A stretch of 64,000 nt of DNA from Odobenus rosmarus divergens (GCF_000321225.1 NW_004450303.1:3431940-3495939), one strand, 5' to 3'. Shown: positions 25,131-37,079, counted from the stretch's first letter. Numbers and translations: made by a program. The notes: generated by a model from the letters alone, not told the origin.

Positions 25131-26072
25131 AGATAGGACTGGAAAAGATGGAGTGCTCAGGATTTTCCTTTATTGTTTCAGTATATTTACCATTATTTCC
25201 CTCTCTTCACTCTGTATCTCTTATATGCAACCTAATTTCTTTTTTCTTTGAAGAGTTTCTCCAGAGGTGTCTCTAAGTTCTTGGACTTTTCAAAGGACCA
25301 GTTTGGAGTTTTAATGTGATTCTTTGAATGCTCTGCAAGTTCTTCTTGAATCAAAGGCCTAGCTCAGTAGTTTTTAGTACAGAAAATTGCTTTAGCTGTG
25401 TCTCAAGATTTTGATAGTTAATGCCTTCAATGTCATTTAGTATGTAGTTTTCCTTTATTTCTTCTTTAAACAAGGAGTCATTTATTATATGCTGTTGGTT
25501 TCTTGATCTATCTTTGTCTAGTAATATGTAATAATTTAGGTTAATATATAGTAATTTATAGTAATTTTATATTGTTATTAGTCACATTGCATTTTAGTGA
25601 GAGATCCCATCCCATCATGTGTTGATTTTTAGGAATTTATTAAAGCTTCCTTTGTGGTTTACTATAAAATTTTTGTACTTGTTTTTGTATGCTAAAAACA
25701 AACCAGGAGTTTTCTCTTTATCTATAAATTACCTTTGTTCCAATTACCTGTGGTTTCAAATAAATTACTGATTTATCTATTTTTTTAAATTGTAGTTCTG
25801 CCTGCTTTTTTGCTTTATGTACTTGGAAGTTATATGGAAGATAGTTTTATAATTACTATAGCTTATTTACATATTGTTTCTTTATCAGCATGTTACTCAA
25901 GCATTTGTGTCTTATGATTTTTTTTCTATAGTTTTTTTTCTGATATTGAAATTATTATCCTGGATTTTTTCAGACACATTTCTCTGATATGCATTTTTCT
26001 GTCTTTTTCTCCCAAAATTTTTTGCAAAATGTTTTTAAAAAGTGTTTAGTTGACAACATATTGTTAAGTCTT

Positions 26073-26269
26073 TTTTTTTTTAAAGATTTTATTTATTTAT
26101 TTGACAGAGAGACACAGCGAGAGAGGGAACACAAGCAGGGGGAGTGGGAGAGGGAGAAGCAGGCTTCCCGCTGAGCGGGGGAGCCTGATGCGGGGCTCGA
26201 TCCCAGGACCCTGGGATCATGACCTGAGCCGAAGGCAGACGCTTAACAACTGAGCCACCCAGGCACCCC
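26073..26269 (-). repeat. CanSINE, minus strand
   Basis: Complete reverse-oriented copy ending CCACCCAGGCACCCC. A 12-bp duplication TTGTTAAGTCTT lies at 26061-26072 and 26270-26281. Confidence 0.96.
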
Positions 26270-26404
26270 TTGTTAAGTCTTAATATTTGTTAACATCTAG
26301 TTGGAGAATCTCTTTATTTTGCTATGTGAATTCAACCTTTGCATTTATATTAAGTTGTTTATTTTTGGTTTTTTTGTTCTGTTTTTTTAAGTTGTTTGTT
26401 TTGT

Positions 26405-26504
26405 TTTGTTTTTAACACGGGTCTTGAACTCATGATCATGAGATTAAGATCTGAGCTGAGATCAAGAGTCAGACACTTAACTGACTGAACCACCCAGGCG
26501 CCCC
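26405..26504 (-). repeat. CanSINE head fragment, minus strand
   Basis: Only the tRNA-like head half is present (CCACCCAGGCGCCCC end). It is 5'-complete but lost its tail half. Confidence 0.88.
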
Positions 26505-26750
26505 ACATTTATTGTAATTACGGTAATATTGAAAGCTATTTTTGCTCTCTTTCTGTGCTTCCTATGTATTATATTTTCTTTTTTTTTTTATTTTTCTCCT
26601 TTCCCACATTCTATTTGATGAATCAGTATTTTTTAGTTCTGGCTTGAAAGTTATTTACTCCATTTTTATTCCTTCATGCTATCCTTAGCTCATATGTGTT
26701 TTTGGTTTTCTCATCAGTTTCTATCACAGGACTTCTCTTCCCCTGGACTT

Positions 26751-27017
26751 GCCCTACCCACCTTTTCCTGGTGACTTGTTTCTCCCTACACTAGGAACTG
26801 TGTATCACCCAGGGTTTTAAGTCCAAGTCATGAATAGACACTTTGGAGGTGTGGGGTCACGGCTAGTTTAGACAAAAATATGCTTTTCTAAGTTATTTAT
26901 TCACTCTTAGCACTGTTCTTGCCTTAGTCACTTTCTCCTTTGTACCAACAGTATCCATTAACATCTATTTATCATCGTTAAGGAAAATCTGCATAAAGAA
27001 CTCCTCAACTGGTCCTC
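26751..27017. other. Intron 5, unassigned
   Basis: Nothing recognised. Confidence 0.35.
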
Positions 27018-27026
27018 CAAGTTCTT

Positions 27027-27236
27027 TTTTTTTTTAAAGATTTTATTTATTTGACAGAGAGAGAGAGAGAGGGAGGAAGAAAGAGCACAAGCAGGGGAAG
27101 TGGCAGACTGAGGGAGAGGGAGAAACAGGCTCCCCATTGAGCAGAGATCCCTGCATGGGGCTCCATCCCAGGACTCTGGAATCATGACCTGAGCCAAAGG
27201 CAGAGGCTTAACTGACTGAGCCACCCAGGTGCCCCT
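27027..27236 (-). repeat. CanSINE, minus strand
   Basis: Complete reverse-oriented copy with an AG-rich stretch. Flanks share CAAGTTCTT (27018-27026 and 27237-27245). Confidence 0.95.
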
Positions 27237-27245
27237 CAAGTTCTT

Positions 27246-28169
27246 AAAAACAGGGATTTTGTGCTTTATGTATTGTTGTGTCACCCAAGGTATTATGTGA
27301 AATATACTGGATACTGATAGATATTTTTCAATTGATTCTTAGATGAATGAACATTCCTCAGGTCACTTAGAACACTCCTGACCATTGACAGACATCACGG
27401 AACATTCACTGAATTTAAGAAAGTTGGATCATGACAGGCCATTAAAAGCTTTGCCTTTAAATTATGTGCCTTTATTGCTTGTTTTCTGCGCTTCTCAAAC
27501 CAATTTGTTTTCTTTTTCCCCTTTGCAGTCAAATCTCAATCAAGACACTAGGTGCCTTATAGCTCTTGCTTTCCAGCAGGTTAACTTGTTTTCCAGCAGG
27601 TTACCTTGTCATTTTAAGCCATAATTTAAAAAAAAAAAAAGAAAAAAGAAAGAAAGAGAGTGCGTGATTGCTCTAAAAGAGTTTATGAAAAATACCTTGA
27701 AGAATTTGACTTCAGTAGCTTCTACTTTGACAAGATTTTCTTAGCATCTGCTAAAGATGTTTGATAAACAGTATCTCTGTTGCGAGCTCAATTAATTTTT
27801 AATAAGAGAGCAGGAAGTCTATAGTGACTGAAATATGAAAGGGACGAATGAAGCAATCTATTCATTCCTGATAAAGAAAATTAGAAAAAAGTCTGAGGAG
27901 GCAAGAGTGGGCAAGAGGCCCTGTTTTCCCATGTTGAGTTTTTGATTGATTTGGAAATGTTCTGGGAAAGGCAGAAACAATGAAAGGTCTAGTTATGTCA
28001 GCTTTTTGTCTTGCAAAATAGCCCAGTATGCTTTCCTTATTCTAGAAAAGAAGTCCAGTGACCCAGTCAGACACTATACTCTTTACCATCTTTCTTTAGT
28101 AACTAACAGGCAAGAATTACCAACATGGAGTAATAGATTTTATTCACTCCTCCCACTTTCTCATCATGC
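27246..28169. other. Intron 5, unassigned
   Basis: No named repeat. A purine-rich A/AG tract lies at 27628-27662, and a small direct repeat (GTTTTCCAGCAGGTTA / CTTTCCAGCAGGTTA type) at about 27570-27604. Confidence 0.4.
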
Positions 28170-28260
28170 ACTTAAAAATTTTTTTGGAGTCCACAGTCTC
28201 TCATGGTCCATCTCCCCCTCCGATGTCCCCCCTTCAAAAAAAAAATTTTGGGGGGACTCC
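28170..28260 (-). repeat. Short L1 3' fragment
   Basis: 'AGTCTCTCATGGTCCATCTC' followed by CCCCTCCGATG is the antisense of carnivore L1 3' UTR. The same motif recurs in the L1 at 30863-31193. Confidence 0.55.
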
Positions 28261-28769
28261 AGATTTGACCCTCATCATTCTAATCACATTTGTCTTTGCT
28301 ATAGATAACAATGGCACTTTATTCAATTACCTTAAAAAAATTTTTTTTGGTAGCATTTGATACTGTTAAACAGATCTCAGCAGTTTCTTTTGAGATTGAA
28401 TGATATTGATTTTAATTTGCTATCTATGACCATCCCTTGACTGGAAACCTTCCAACAATCTCTAAATGCTGGCATTTCTAAAGGGTCTGTTGTTTCCCTC
28501 TACATCCTTTCCCTTCAGAAATGTTATCTTATTGTTTGAAACACTTCCTTTACGGCTTTTAATAGTGTATCCCCAGGTCTAACTCCTCCTTTTGGTTTTA
28601 TACCTAAATTCCCCAAAACACGAATATATTAAGATGGGATTTATCAATACTCCCTTTCACGTTTACTTCTCATCCTATGTTTTCTTTCTCTGTTAGTATT
28701 TCCAGTATGATTCTATTTGCCTAAGCTTTGAACTCATCTGCTCCCAGAGGCTTCACATCCATTTTGGAT
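28261..28769. other. Intron 5, unassigned
   Basis: Nothing recognised. Confidence 0.35.
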
Positions 28770-29235
28770 TGAAACAAATTAAGTGTGGTAGGTTCTGCCA
28801 TCCCAAAGTATGTGCCTTTTGCATAAGGATTATTTTGAGCTACAGGCATTTGAAAAACAGCAAATGCCAGAAGGGCACTTTAATCTCCCCCTTTTTTTTT
28901 TCGTTCTGAAAACAGGAGTGTTCCTATACCAGGAAAAAAGAAACATCTTCAATGGGGAATCGAAGCCAAGAGAATTCTGTACAGATCTTGTTAAAATAAT
29001 TCTTTATCTTCCTTTAGGTTCCTTCCCTGCATAGTTTACCTGCCTTTTCACAATTCCTTCTTCTTGTCCAAACTGGTATAAAAACATTTAGGTTTTGTCA
29101 TTTCTCAGAGTCTTCATTTCATTATGAGGGATCCCATGTTACATAAAACTTACATTAAATAAATTTGTATTTTTTCTCCTGTTAACTCGTTTTATGTCTG
29201 TTCAATTCTCAAGCCCACCTGAAAAAGGGTAAGAA
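28770..29235 (+). repeat. Probable ERVL-type solo LTR
   Basis: The 3' part ('TTACATTAAATAAATTTGTA', 'TCTCCTGTTAACTCGTTTTA', 'TTCAATTCTCAAGCCCACCT') resembles the R/U5 end of ERVL LTRs of the LTR16/LTR33 kind, with a polyadenylation signal near 29155. The 5' limit is a guess. No internal retroviral sequence is adjacent. Confidence 0.5.
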
Positions 29236-30752
29236 GGTAAGATACAATTCTGCCTCTTCTATGGTATCATTTTTCTACCTTCCACATCATTCCCCTTTGT
29301 CCCTACTGCTACTCCTTGTTTTGGAATATTATGAAACCTTCTTAAATAACCTTGATTCATTTGGCTGAAAGAATCTTTAAAGAAGATTCATTTTCTTGCT
29401 CCTAAATCTTGAACAATTCCTCCCTGCCTAGTGGATAACATCCACCATGTCTGGTTTAGTAATGAGGGCAACTGTTTGTCTTCGACTATTTTGCACATGA
29501 TTTTTTTTTTCTTGATACCCTTCTATGTACCTAATTTTGCAACCAAGATACAGAATCAGCCTGTCCTCAAAATGCCTTCATGGTATAGCTCAAAAAAAAA
29601 AAAGAAAATCTCCATTGCTGAGAATCTTTTCTTGCCCCACCCCATTTATATTTCTAAATAGTTCCCCCAACTAAAATTACATTCTTTTATTTTCCTTTCC
29701 TTTGCTCAGTACTTTATTCATGTGTACGCTTAACATTTAAGAACTACTTATAAAAGTAATGCATTTAAATTTAACAAGAAGGGGTTATTAACGTTAAAAG
29801 GTATTTCCACTTCCTTACTTGAAGGGAAACCAAATGTAGAGGAATGGCCGCATTCCCCCATGAAGTAGGCTCGCCATCTAGCGACAGATCCTCTGCATTA
29901 CAAACCTTGCCTCGGAGACCTACCTTCCAATTTTCCTCAAGGAACATGTCAGACTTTTTTTTTCCTGATATAACACAGTACTACAAGAAAAAGATTGCAT
30001 AATGCTTACATTTTTATGCCGTTAAACACTGAAAATCAATTAAGTTTGGGTTGATTCTATAGATAAGGTCAAAGAAACAGAAAGACCTGAAATTTTTGTG
30101 TTAACATTAATCAGTGATGCACGTGGATCCACTTTGAAATCGAAAGTTAAAGGAATGCTTGTAAGCTTGGATAAATCTCTGATCAAGTGTGAGAAATTTC
30201 TCTTCTCCTGAGATAACACGCATAACATCCCCAGCAGAGCACGCTCTCAATAAACTTTCGCAAAACGGCGCAAAGTAAGCATAAGCTTTGGAACCAGGGG
30301 ATTTGTTGTCACCACCTCCATAAATTGGAGCACAATACTCAAGCACTCAAAATGACCATTTTGACATGTGGAAACATGGAGACAGCAATATCTTTTTTGT
30401 GAGTATTGAAAATAACATACAAAATGCTTGGTCTGTAGCAGGTACCCAATGAAAAAATGGCGGCTTGATATTAATGATTATTATCTTTTTTACCTTTGGT
30501 AACTTGTATAGAGACATAGCTGTTTGTCAAGCATAAAAACTGTTATTGTTAGGTCCTCAATTTATTTATTATAGTACAGACTGCATGTGTTGAAAGAGAT
30601 TACTTTCATTACGTGGTGACAGATAACATGACTATTTAGTAAATATCTGACAAAAAATATTACATAATTATAAATTATCTACATAATCCATTAAAATTTA
30701 TATTGACTATACTTTTTAAAGTGTTCAGAAAAATTAAGTTGTCCATACTTAC
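29236..30752. other. Intron 5, 5' end; unassigned, with odd small frames
   Basis: No repeat recognised except a possible MIR tail at about 30405-30470. On the minus strand two overlapping open frames at 30107-30346 and 30040-30228 are CpG-containing and of unknown origin (see findings). The exon 5 donor GTAAGT sits at 30752-30747. Confidence 0.4.
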
Positions 30753-30835
30753 AACTTTCCAGTTGCATTATACATGTTTGTACATCCATTGGAAAATTCT
30801 TGAGATCCATTGGACAAGAAAGTGTTAATGTCAAT
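30753..30835 (-). CDS. GLRA3: GLRA3 exon 5 (signature Cys-loop)
   Basis: This 83-nt exon supplies the last base of Arg164, codons Leu165 to Ser191 and the first base of Phe192. The peptide is [16 protein letters not shown] followed by [11 protein letters not shown]. Cys171 and Cys185, 13 residues apart, form the disulfide that defines the Cys-loop receptor family. The loop contacts the membrane domain and couples glycine binding to channel opening. The acceptor AG is at 30836-30837. Its pyrimidine tract (TTCCTTTGAATTCTTTCAG) is short because an L1 begins at 30863. The donor is GTT followed by GTAAGT. The frame joins exon 4 and exon 6 exactly. Confidence 0.97.
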
Positions 30836-30862
30836 CTGAAAGAATTCAAAGGAATTATTTTT

Positions 30863-31193
30863 CTTATTATGTTATGTTAATCACCATACATCACATCATT
30901 AGTTTTTGATGTAGTGTTCCATGATTCATTGTTTGCATATAACACACAGTGCTCCATGCAGTTCGTGCCCTCTTTAATACCCATCACCAGGCTAACCCAT
31001 CCCCCCACCCCTCCCCTCTAGAACCCTCAGTTTGTTTCTCAGAGTCCATCGTCTCTCATGGTTCGTCTCCCCCTCTGATTTGCCCCCCTTCATTCTTCCC
31101 CTCCTGCTATCTTCTTTTTTTTTTTTTTTTAACATATAATGTATTATTTGTTTCAGAGGTACAGGTCTGTGATTCAACAGTCTTACACAAACT
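30863..31193 (-). mobile_element. Truncated carnivore L1 3' end beside exon 5
   Basis: Reverse complement of the carnivore L1 3' UTR (the 'GTGATGTATGGTGATTAACA' end, 'AACAATGAATCATGGAACAC', and the CCCCACCC-rich block), ending in an A-rich tail at 30863-30870. A 10-bp duplication AATTATTTTT lies at 30853-30862 and 31194-31203. It is 5'-truncated to about 330 bp and in the same sense as GLRA3. The A-tail end lies only 27 bp upstream of exon 5. Confidence 0.9.
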
Positions 31194-31203
31194 AATTATT
31201 TTT

Positions 31204-32185
31204 AAAAGTAATTTATGATATCATATGAATATTCTGCTGTTCAGGGTACAACTGGGAAACAAGCTTTGGCTAGTGACTAACAACTCTTCGAATAAAATTT
31301 GCTCCAGCGTGAGTATGTTATTTACTATGAAACAGCTGTACCTTTATATATAAATCTGTTTTTCAGGGAGGAGAAAAGCTGTATATTTAAGCATCCAATC
31401 ACATTTATTTATTTTGCTCAATCATTAATTCCTTTACAGAGGACTGTAGATGTCTACAAAAGGTCTATATTTCCAGAAAAGACCCTCACAAAGAAATCTG
31501 AGAGTGGGTTCCATAAAATTAACACCAAATGACAAAGGGCACAGTTCCCCAAGATCACATGTACAGCGTGTTTGAGGAGGCAAGTATATCCATGGAATTG
31601 GAAAAAGAGGGTGTAAGAAGGAATCTGTGTGACAACTTTCAGTCATCTCTGAAACATTGAAGTTGTCAGTGAACATCCAGCAGACATCAGAGGAAAAAAA
31701 ACCTGAATCTGGAGGACTTAAAAATTCTAGCTATTAGAGTGGGGTCCTCTGCTGTAGGACTAGGGCATTTAATCAGATTTTACCAGGATCAAGAAATAGC
31801 CTTCTAGAATCTGTGTGACATAATCCTATGCTCACCAAACAAACTTCTAATTTGGCTCACACAAAGTAGGATGACCTGGATGGTGTGCACCAGCATTCTG
31901 CCCATTTTCCCCTTCCAGAAAATATTAGTATGTTGGCATTCCAGATAATTCATAACTCATGAAAATATATTTTTTTATTGGAAGACATGCTCTTGAAAGA
32001 TTAGCAAGAATTTGTAGTTCTTGGACCAAGGAAAAAGAGGCCCAGGTCGAAACAAATCCAAGTTTATTCAAATAAAGTTCTTACTGAGAACTCTCTAGCC
32101 AGCCCCTTTACTTAAAGTATTCCCATTGAAATTCAGCATATCAGTGAGCACCTTAGGTGGGTTTTTTTACTTAAGCTTTGTAGCC
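31204..32185. other. Intron 4, unassigned
   Basis: No named repeat. The overlapping frames at 31299-31676 show no domain. Confidence 0.4.
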
Positions 32186-32189
32186 GTAG

Positions 32190-32356
32190 GTAGATTACTT
32201 TACTTCACTATATTTCAGGGTTCTCATCTCCAAAATGAATGTAATCGTAGTACTTGCTCTGGAGAAATGTTGTGAACAATACATGAGTTAATTCATGTAA
32301 AGTGCTTAGACAAGTATCTGACACAGAGTAAACACTCAATAAATATTAGTTATTAA
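32190..32356 (+). repeat. MIR
   Basis: The 3' half matches MIR ('TTCATGTAAAGTGCTTAGAC', 'GTAAACACTCAATAAATATT'). Confidence 0.85.
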
Positions 32357-32458
32357 GGACTACTAGTATTCTACCACCTCCAGACTCCTCCATCTTCCCC
32401 ATCCCTGAGTTAAATAAGAAAAGCACAAAGGTGCCTGAATTAATCAAATATAAAGTCA

Positions 32459-32664
32459 GGGTACCTAGGTGGCTCAATTGGTTAAGCATCAGGCTCTTGG
32501 CTTTCATTCAGGTCATGATCTCATGAGTAGTGGAATTGAACCCAGTGTCGGACTCCCCACCCAGCGGGGAGTCTGCTTGAAGATTCTCCCCCCCCACCTG
32601 CCCCCCCATGCTCTCTCTCTCCATCTCTCTCTAAATGAATAAATAAATCTTAAAAAAAATTTTA
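32459..32664 (+). repeat. CanSINE, plus strand
   Basis: Head GGGTACCTAGGTGGCTCAAT. A 13-bp duplication (AATCAAATATAAA, one mismatch) lies at 32442-32454 and 32665-32677. Confidence 0.94.
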
Positions 32665-32677
32665 AATCACATATAAA

Positions 32678-33770
32678 ACTTATTTAAGCTTTAACAAAAA
32701 ATAATCATCAGCACTACCAAATGTACCCACATTCTCCAAAATGGCATTTTCATGTAGACCATAGACATAAAGTTATAATAATGCATGTTCTACAGTGACT
32801 ACAATTAACATAATTTGAGAGATATAAACAGACAGACACGTAAAGCTGTTGAATTTTTTAGAGTCCCAGGAGGATCTTTTGACAGCTCCTTCAAGTCAGA
32901 GTCCATAACACACTAAAATAATTCATAAGGTTCATTCTTCAAGAGCAATTTTCTCCTGGTTCAGCTAGGTTAAGTGATCCTGTATGATCTTGTAGATTTA
33001 CAAAATTCTCTCTGGAAAAAGGCAACTGTAAAATAAGGTGGACACAATGTTCTCTGTCTTGTGAAAGGGTTCATTAGAAGTGTATGCACAAGTATATTTT
33101 GAACACACGCACATTAATTTTCCAAACATCCAAGGCTCTCGGGACAGCCGGTTTCAAATGTTGGCTTGGAGAATTAATTCTGTGACCTTTTGTATGAAAG
33201 TGAATAGCATTCTCAGAATCTTTTCCAAGCTCTCACCATGCATGTGATGTCAAATTCATATCCTGGCTATTTTTCTGGCATAAAATGAGAGACATTACAT
33301 AATTCTTTTAAAAAGAAGGGCTTGAAAGGAATTATTTGGCAAAGAAAATCACTGTTTGTAGAGCTTCTGTCATAAATCATATCCTGAAAAACATCTGTTT
33401 ATTGACATTCTTTCTTTTGTTTAAAGTACTATACAATTACTTCTTTAACAACAGACAGATGAAAAAATACATGTCAGCCTGATGGGTGTGATACTGAATT
33501 TCTTCATCAGAACTTTATATATAAATTAAAGATATGTTCTGACCACATAAAAGAAAACTAAATCAAAAGGCAATTAATCACATTCTACTGTTTTGGAAAT
33601 GAATATCTTCTTGTGTAAGCGAGGACACTAAGTTCTCTTTGTGAGACAAGACACATAAACAGGATATGGTGTTTTTTATTTTCTCTTAAAAAGTCTTGGC
33701 TTGATGAAGTAGTAATGTTAAAATGGATGACTGTAATCTATGACAAACAGTTGACCTGATTAAAATGGAG
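32678..33770. other. Intron 4, unassigned
   Basis: No repeat or gene recognised. Confidence 0.4.
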
Positions 33771-33785
33771 GTATTGCCCATTTTT

Positions 33786-33971
33786 TAAAGATTTTATTTA
33801 TTTGTTTGAGAGAATGAGAGAGAGCACAAGCAGGGGGAGAGGCAGAGGGAGAGGAAGAAGCAGGCTCCCAGCTGAGCAGGGAGCCCAATGCGGGGCTCCA
33901 TCCCAGGACCCCGGGAACATGACCTGACCCGAAGGCAGACACCTAACAGACTGAGCTACCCAGGTGCCCCA
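33786..33971 (-). repeat. CanSINE, minus strand
   Basis: Complete reverse-oriented copy. Duplication GTATTGCCCATTTTT at 33771-33785 and 33972-33986. Confidence 0.96.
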
Positions 33972-34029
33972 GTATTGCCCATTTTTGAACATGCATTGCC
34001 TAGAGTATGGTGTCTATCTCAATCATTAA

Positions 34030-34195
34030 TTAAGTATATACATATACTTAATATATATATACATACATATATATTTTATATTTCATATATTATATATAAA
34101 TATATTTATATAATATATTTTATATAAATATATTTATATATAAAACTATATAAGTATATATGTTTATATATAATTATATATATATATATATAAAA
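34030..34195. repeat. AT-rich low complexity, (TA)n-like
   Basis: Almost pure A/T with many TATA and TATATTTA units. It is self-complementary. Confidence 0.9.
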
Positions 34196-34295
34196 AACTT
34201 TTCTGACTCCATTTTTGGCTCTTTATGAAACTGATAAGTATCTTTATTAGTTCCTAATTTTTCTAAATTTAATGTCGTAAGAACAATTATCTCTT

Positions 34296-34479
34296 TTTTT
34301 TTTAAAGATTCATTTATTTATTTGAGAGAGAGAGAGGGAGAGAACGAGCAGGAGGGGCAGAGAAAATCTCCAGCGGACCCCGTACTCAGCAGAGCCCAAT
34401 CTCAGCCCAACCCTGAGATCATGACCTGAGCCAAAACCAAAAGCTGGATGCTCAACCGACTCTGCCACCCAGGACCCCA
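34296..34479 (-). repeat. CanSINE, minus strand, diverged
   Basis: Reverse-oriented copy. Duplication AACAATTATCTCTT (two mismatches) at 34282-34295 and 34480-34493. Confidence 0.93.
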
Positions 34480-34549
34480 AACAATGACCTCTTGATTAAC
34501 TATCAGCTTCGCAGTATTATCTGTAATATCATCATAAAGGTAATACATC

Positions 34550-34775
34550 TATTGTACTTACTATGTAGTAGACACTATTTTAAAAACTTTACAATTTCTC
34601 AACTCACTTATTCCCTCCTACAAATTTGTAAGACAGGTAAACAATATTACCTTATTTTAGAGATGAGGAAACTAAGAGGGCAACTCACCTGGGGCATTAC
34701 AAAGCAGAGATTAATAGGGCAGAATTTGCAAATCTGGGAGTCCAGTTCTAAATTCTATACCCTTAACTGCTAAGT
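34550..34775 (-). repeat. MIR, minus strand
   Basis: Reverse complement of MIR ('TTTAGAGATGAGGAAACTAA' block and 'CTGGGAGTCCAGTTCTAAAT'). Confidence 0.75.
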
Positions 34776-35940
34776 ATACTGCCTTTGAAAGGCAATGGAA
34801 CATTTTTCATGAAAATGAAAATGGGTTTTTTAATTAAATGATTTTTCAAATTTTATATTTATATAACACAAGAAATGACATTTCATTCAGCATTATTACA
34901 CTTAAAGTAAAAGATACATAAGTGATTCTTCCAAAAAAATCAGAGAAATGTAATTAAACTTTAGAAAATATAAGGAGTTTCCCCATTGATTTTATGTATT
35001 TACTTGAGTGATTTGGTATTTTATTATGATTCTATAAAGATCGAAAAACGCTCAGGAGAGATTAGATTGTTGGATTGTAACTAATGTTCTAATCTGGAAT
35101 TTTGTTGTCATCCGATTTTAGAGATCATTTTAAAGCTTGTCAACCCATCACCAGTGGAATCTCCATGTTGTCAACGGTTCCTTCAGGAAGTTGATGTAAG
35201 CTTTTCTTCAGAAAAATATGCATAATCACACACATGCAAAATTCTCCTCACAAAATCTATTTTATGGTATTGTAAATTGATTGCCCTTGAATAAACAACA
35301 TCTTCAAATGCGTCTGTTGATAGTTTGTTTTTCTATTAAAAATTAATATTCAAAATAAATACATATTGTATAAGTAAGCCTTAATTCTTTTCACAACAGA
35401 ATTTCAAAGAAAGAGTGATTATATTTAGTTTAAATAAAAGTTGAAATTGTGTTATGATCTTTGACAAGTCTCTGTGCATAGCATTTTTGATCTAAAATTT
35501 CTTCCTATTATTTGATTTCTAATACACTAATGCTCCTTAATATAAGCAGTAAAGCTGGATGTATTAGTATGTATTAGTAGTATTAGTAAAGTAAGTAGTA
35601 GATAATATTAAACTGCCTCTGATGTGCTTCCATTATCTTGTGATGAGGATTTTGCCATCCCCCCTTTCCAAGTGATAAAACGGAAACTTACATTAATAAC
35701 TTGCAAGTGTCCACACAGTGCTAATTTACAAATTCTGGAGAACACCAGCACTTATACTTTTTGGGGGGTTTTGTTTTCTTTTGAGGAGGATACAAATAAC
35801 AACTTTACTATCTGTTGTATGCCTGGCACCATGCTGGGGCTTCACATACATTATTTTAGGCTCAAGGTAATTAGCATTTTCACTCTCATGCATGTAAGAA
35901 AAATTAGCCTTTCACACGCAGAAGTTTGCCCCAAATACAG
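34776..35940. other. Intron 4, unassigned
   Basis: Mostly nothing recognised. 35800-35880 may be a short antisense MIR fragment ('TGCCTGGCACCATGCTGGGG'). TATTAGTAG repeats occur around 35560-35600. Confidence 0.4.
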
Positions 35941-35944
35941 CTGG

Positions 35945-36375
35945 TAAATCGTAGAACCTGGATCTGGCTTGGGAGAAACAGTCGTCTGTGGGCCTCTGTG
36001 CGTTTTGCTACCCCACTTGCTGGGTGTGCCAAGACTGTAAGCCCTGGACCATTCTTTTACCTGAGCCATTTCTCAGGGTTGTTTATGCAGCTGCTAATTT
36101 TGAGAGATGAGATAACATGTTCTTCTGGACAAAGAGGAGGCTTGTTTACCGCTTGCTATAAAGGCAGTGGATTCCCCAAACTCAGTGTTCCACAGCTGGG
36201 ACGCAGATACACAGTGTGTGTTACATCCATCAGGGCCTAATGCTGTGTTCCAGTGAAACTTGAGGGCAAGGAAGAAGTTAGGTAAATTCACTGATGCCCG
36301 TGTTGCTTGCTTGCAGTAAGTAATACATTCCTTTATCTCTGACCCAGTGTTGTGTCTTCTGTCAGCATCCATAAA
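35945..36375 (+). repeat. Probable old retroviral LTR (ERVL-like)
   Basis: 'CTTGCTATAAAGGCAGTGGA', 'CCACAGCTGGGACGCAGATA', 'CTTGCTTGCAGTAAGTAATA' and the 'GTGTTGTGTCTTCTGTCAGC' end recall the U3-R-U5 style of an old mammalian LTR. I cannot name the family with certainty. Open frames here (35926-36240 plus, 36094-36372 minus) are probably incidental. Confidence 0.45.
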
Positions 36376-37079
36376 ATAAGTAATAGGCTAATTTTATAAG
36401 TAGAGTAAAACCAAATCCCAACTTGGACCATCTAAGGGTCATGCAGCTGGCTCCAAAGCCCTCCCTTGAAAAGGACTTGATTTACAAATTATCGGTATAA
36501 TTCATGGACATCATTTAGAAGTTCAAACATTAGAGAAAGCATATAAAAAAAAAGTTGTATTTTTGCCCTACCCATCTACCCCCAGTTCAGTTCTAGCTCC
36601 TCGGAAGTAGCCTCTCTTTAGATACTCGTCTAGGATTTGCAGTCATATATCTCAATTGCTATTATATTATGCTTGATTTTTTAAATTTGTGAAATTGTCT
36701 ATTAATTTCTTCCAAGGAAAAAATTTCTTTTATACCACACTCCATGTACTTAACTCTCCCTTAATACTCAAAATTTAGTTATATAAATATTTATGGTTAA
36801 ATTAATATTCAGTGTTTACATGTTATGAATAAGTACTGTTCGTGGTTAAGCATAGTAGTTTGCTATAATTATAACTCTCATGTAGCATTTTGTTTTTCCT
36901 GGTACGAATAATTGTCTCATTTTAATAGTCAACAAATTCCCTATCAGACCTACAAATTCAACAGACTCCCTAACAGAACTACAAAGTCCCTCTAGATGGT
37001 CAATACAGCAGGTAATCTATCAATTCCTTGTTTTTCATGGAAACTTCTGTTTTTTTCTGTTCTTTCTTTCTGGTCACAT
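36376..37079. other. Intron 4, unassigned
   Basis: Nothing recognised. Confidence 0.4.

Larger units (their letters stand above)
25140..26750 (-). mobile_element. Old L1 ORF2, antisense copy
   Basis: The reverse complement matches L1 ORF2 DNA. The block around 25330-25520 ('GCTTTAGCTGTGTCTCAAGA' and 'TTTATTTCTTCTTTAAACAA') is typical antisense ORF2. It is interrupted by two CanSINEs. The call weakens after about 26600. It is in GLRA3 sense and full of stops. Confidence 0.6.

Noticed and set aside
31434..31676. 80-codon minus frame in GLRA3 intron 4
   Set aside because: No recognised domain and no exon-like splice sites in phase with GLRA3.
35624..36372. Overlapping frames of 72-107 codons on both strands
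   Set aside because: Part overlaps a probable old LTR. There is no domain, the starts are arbitrary and there is no splice context.
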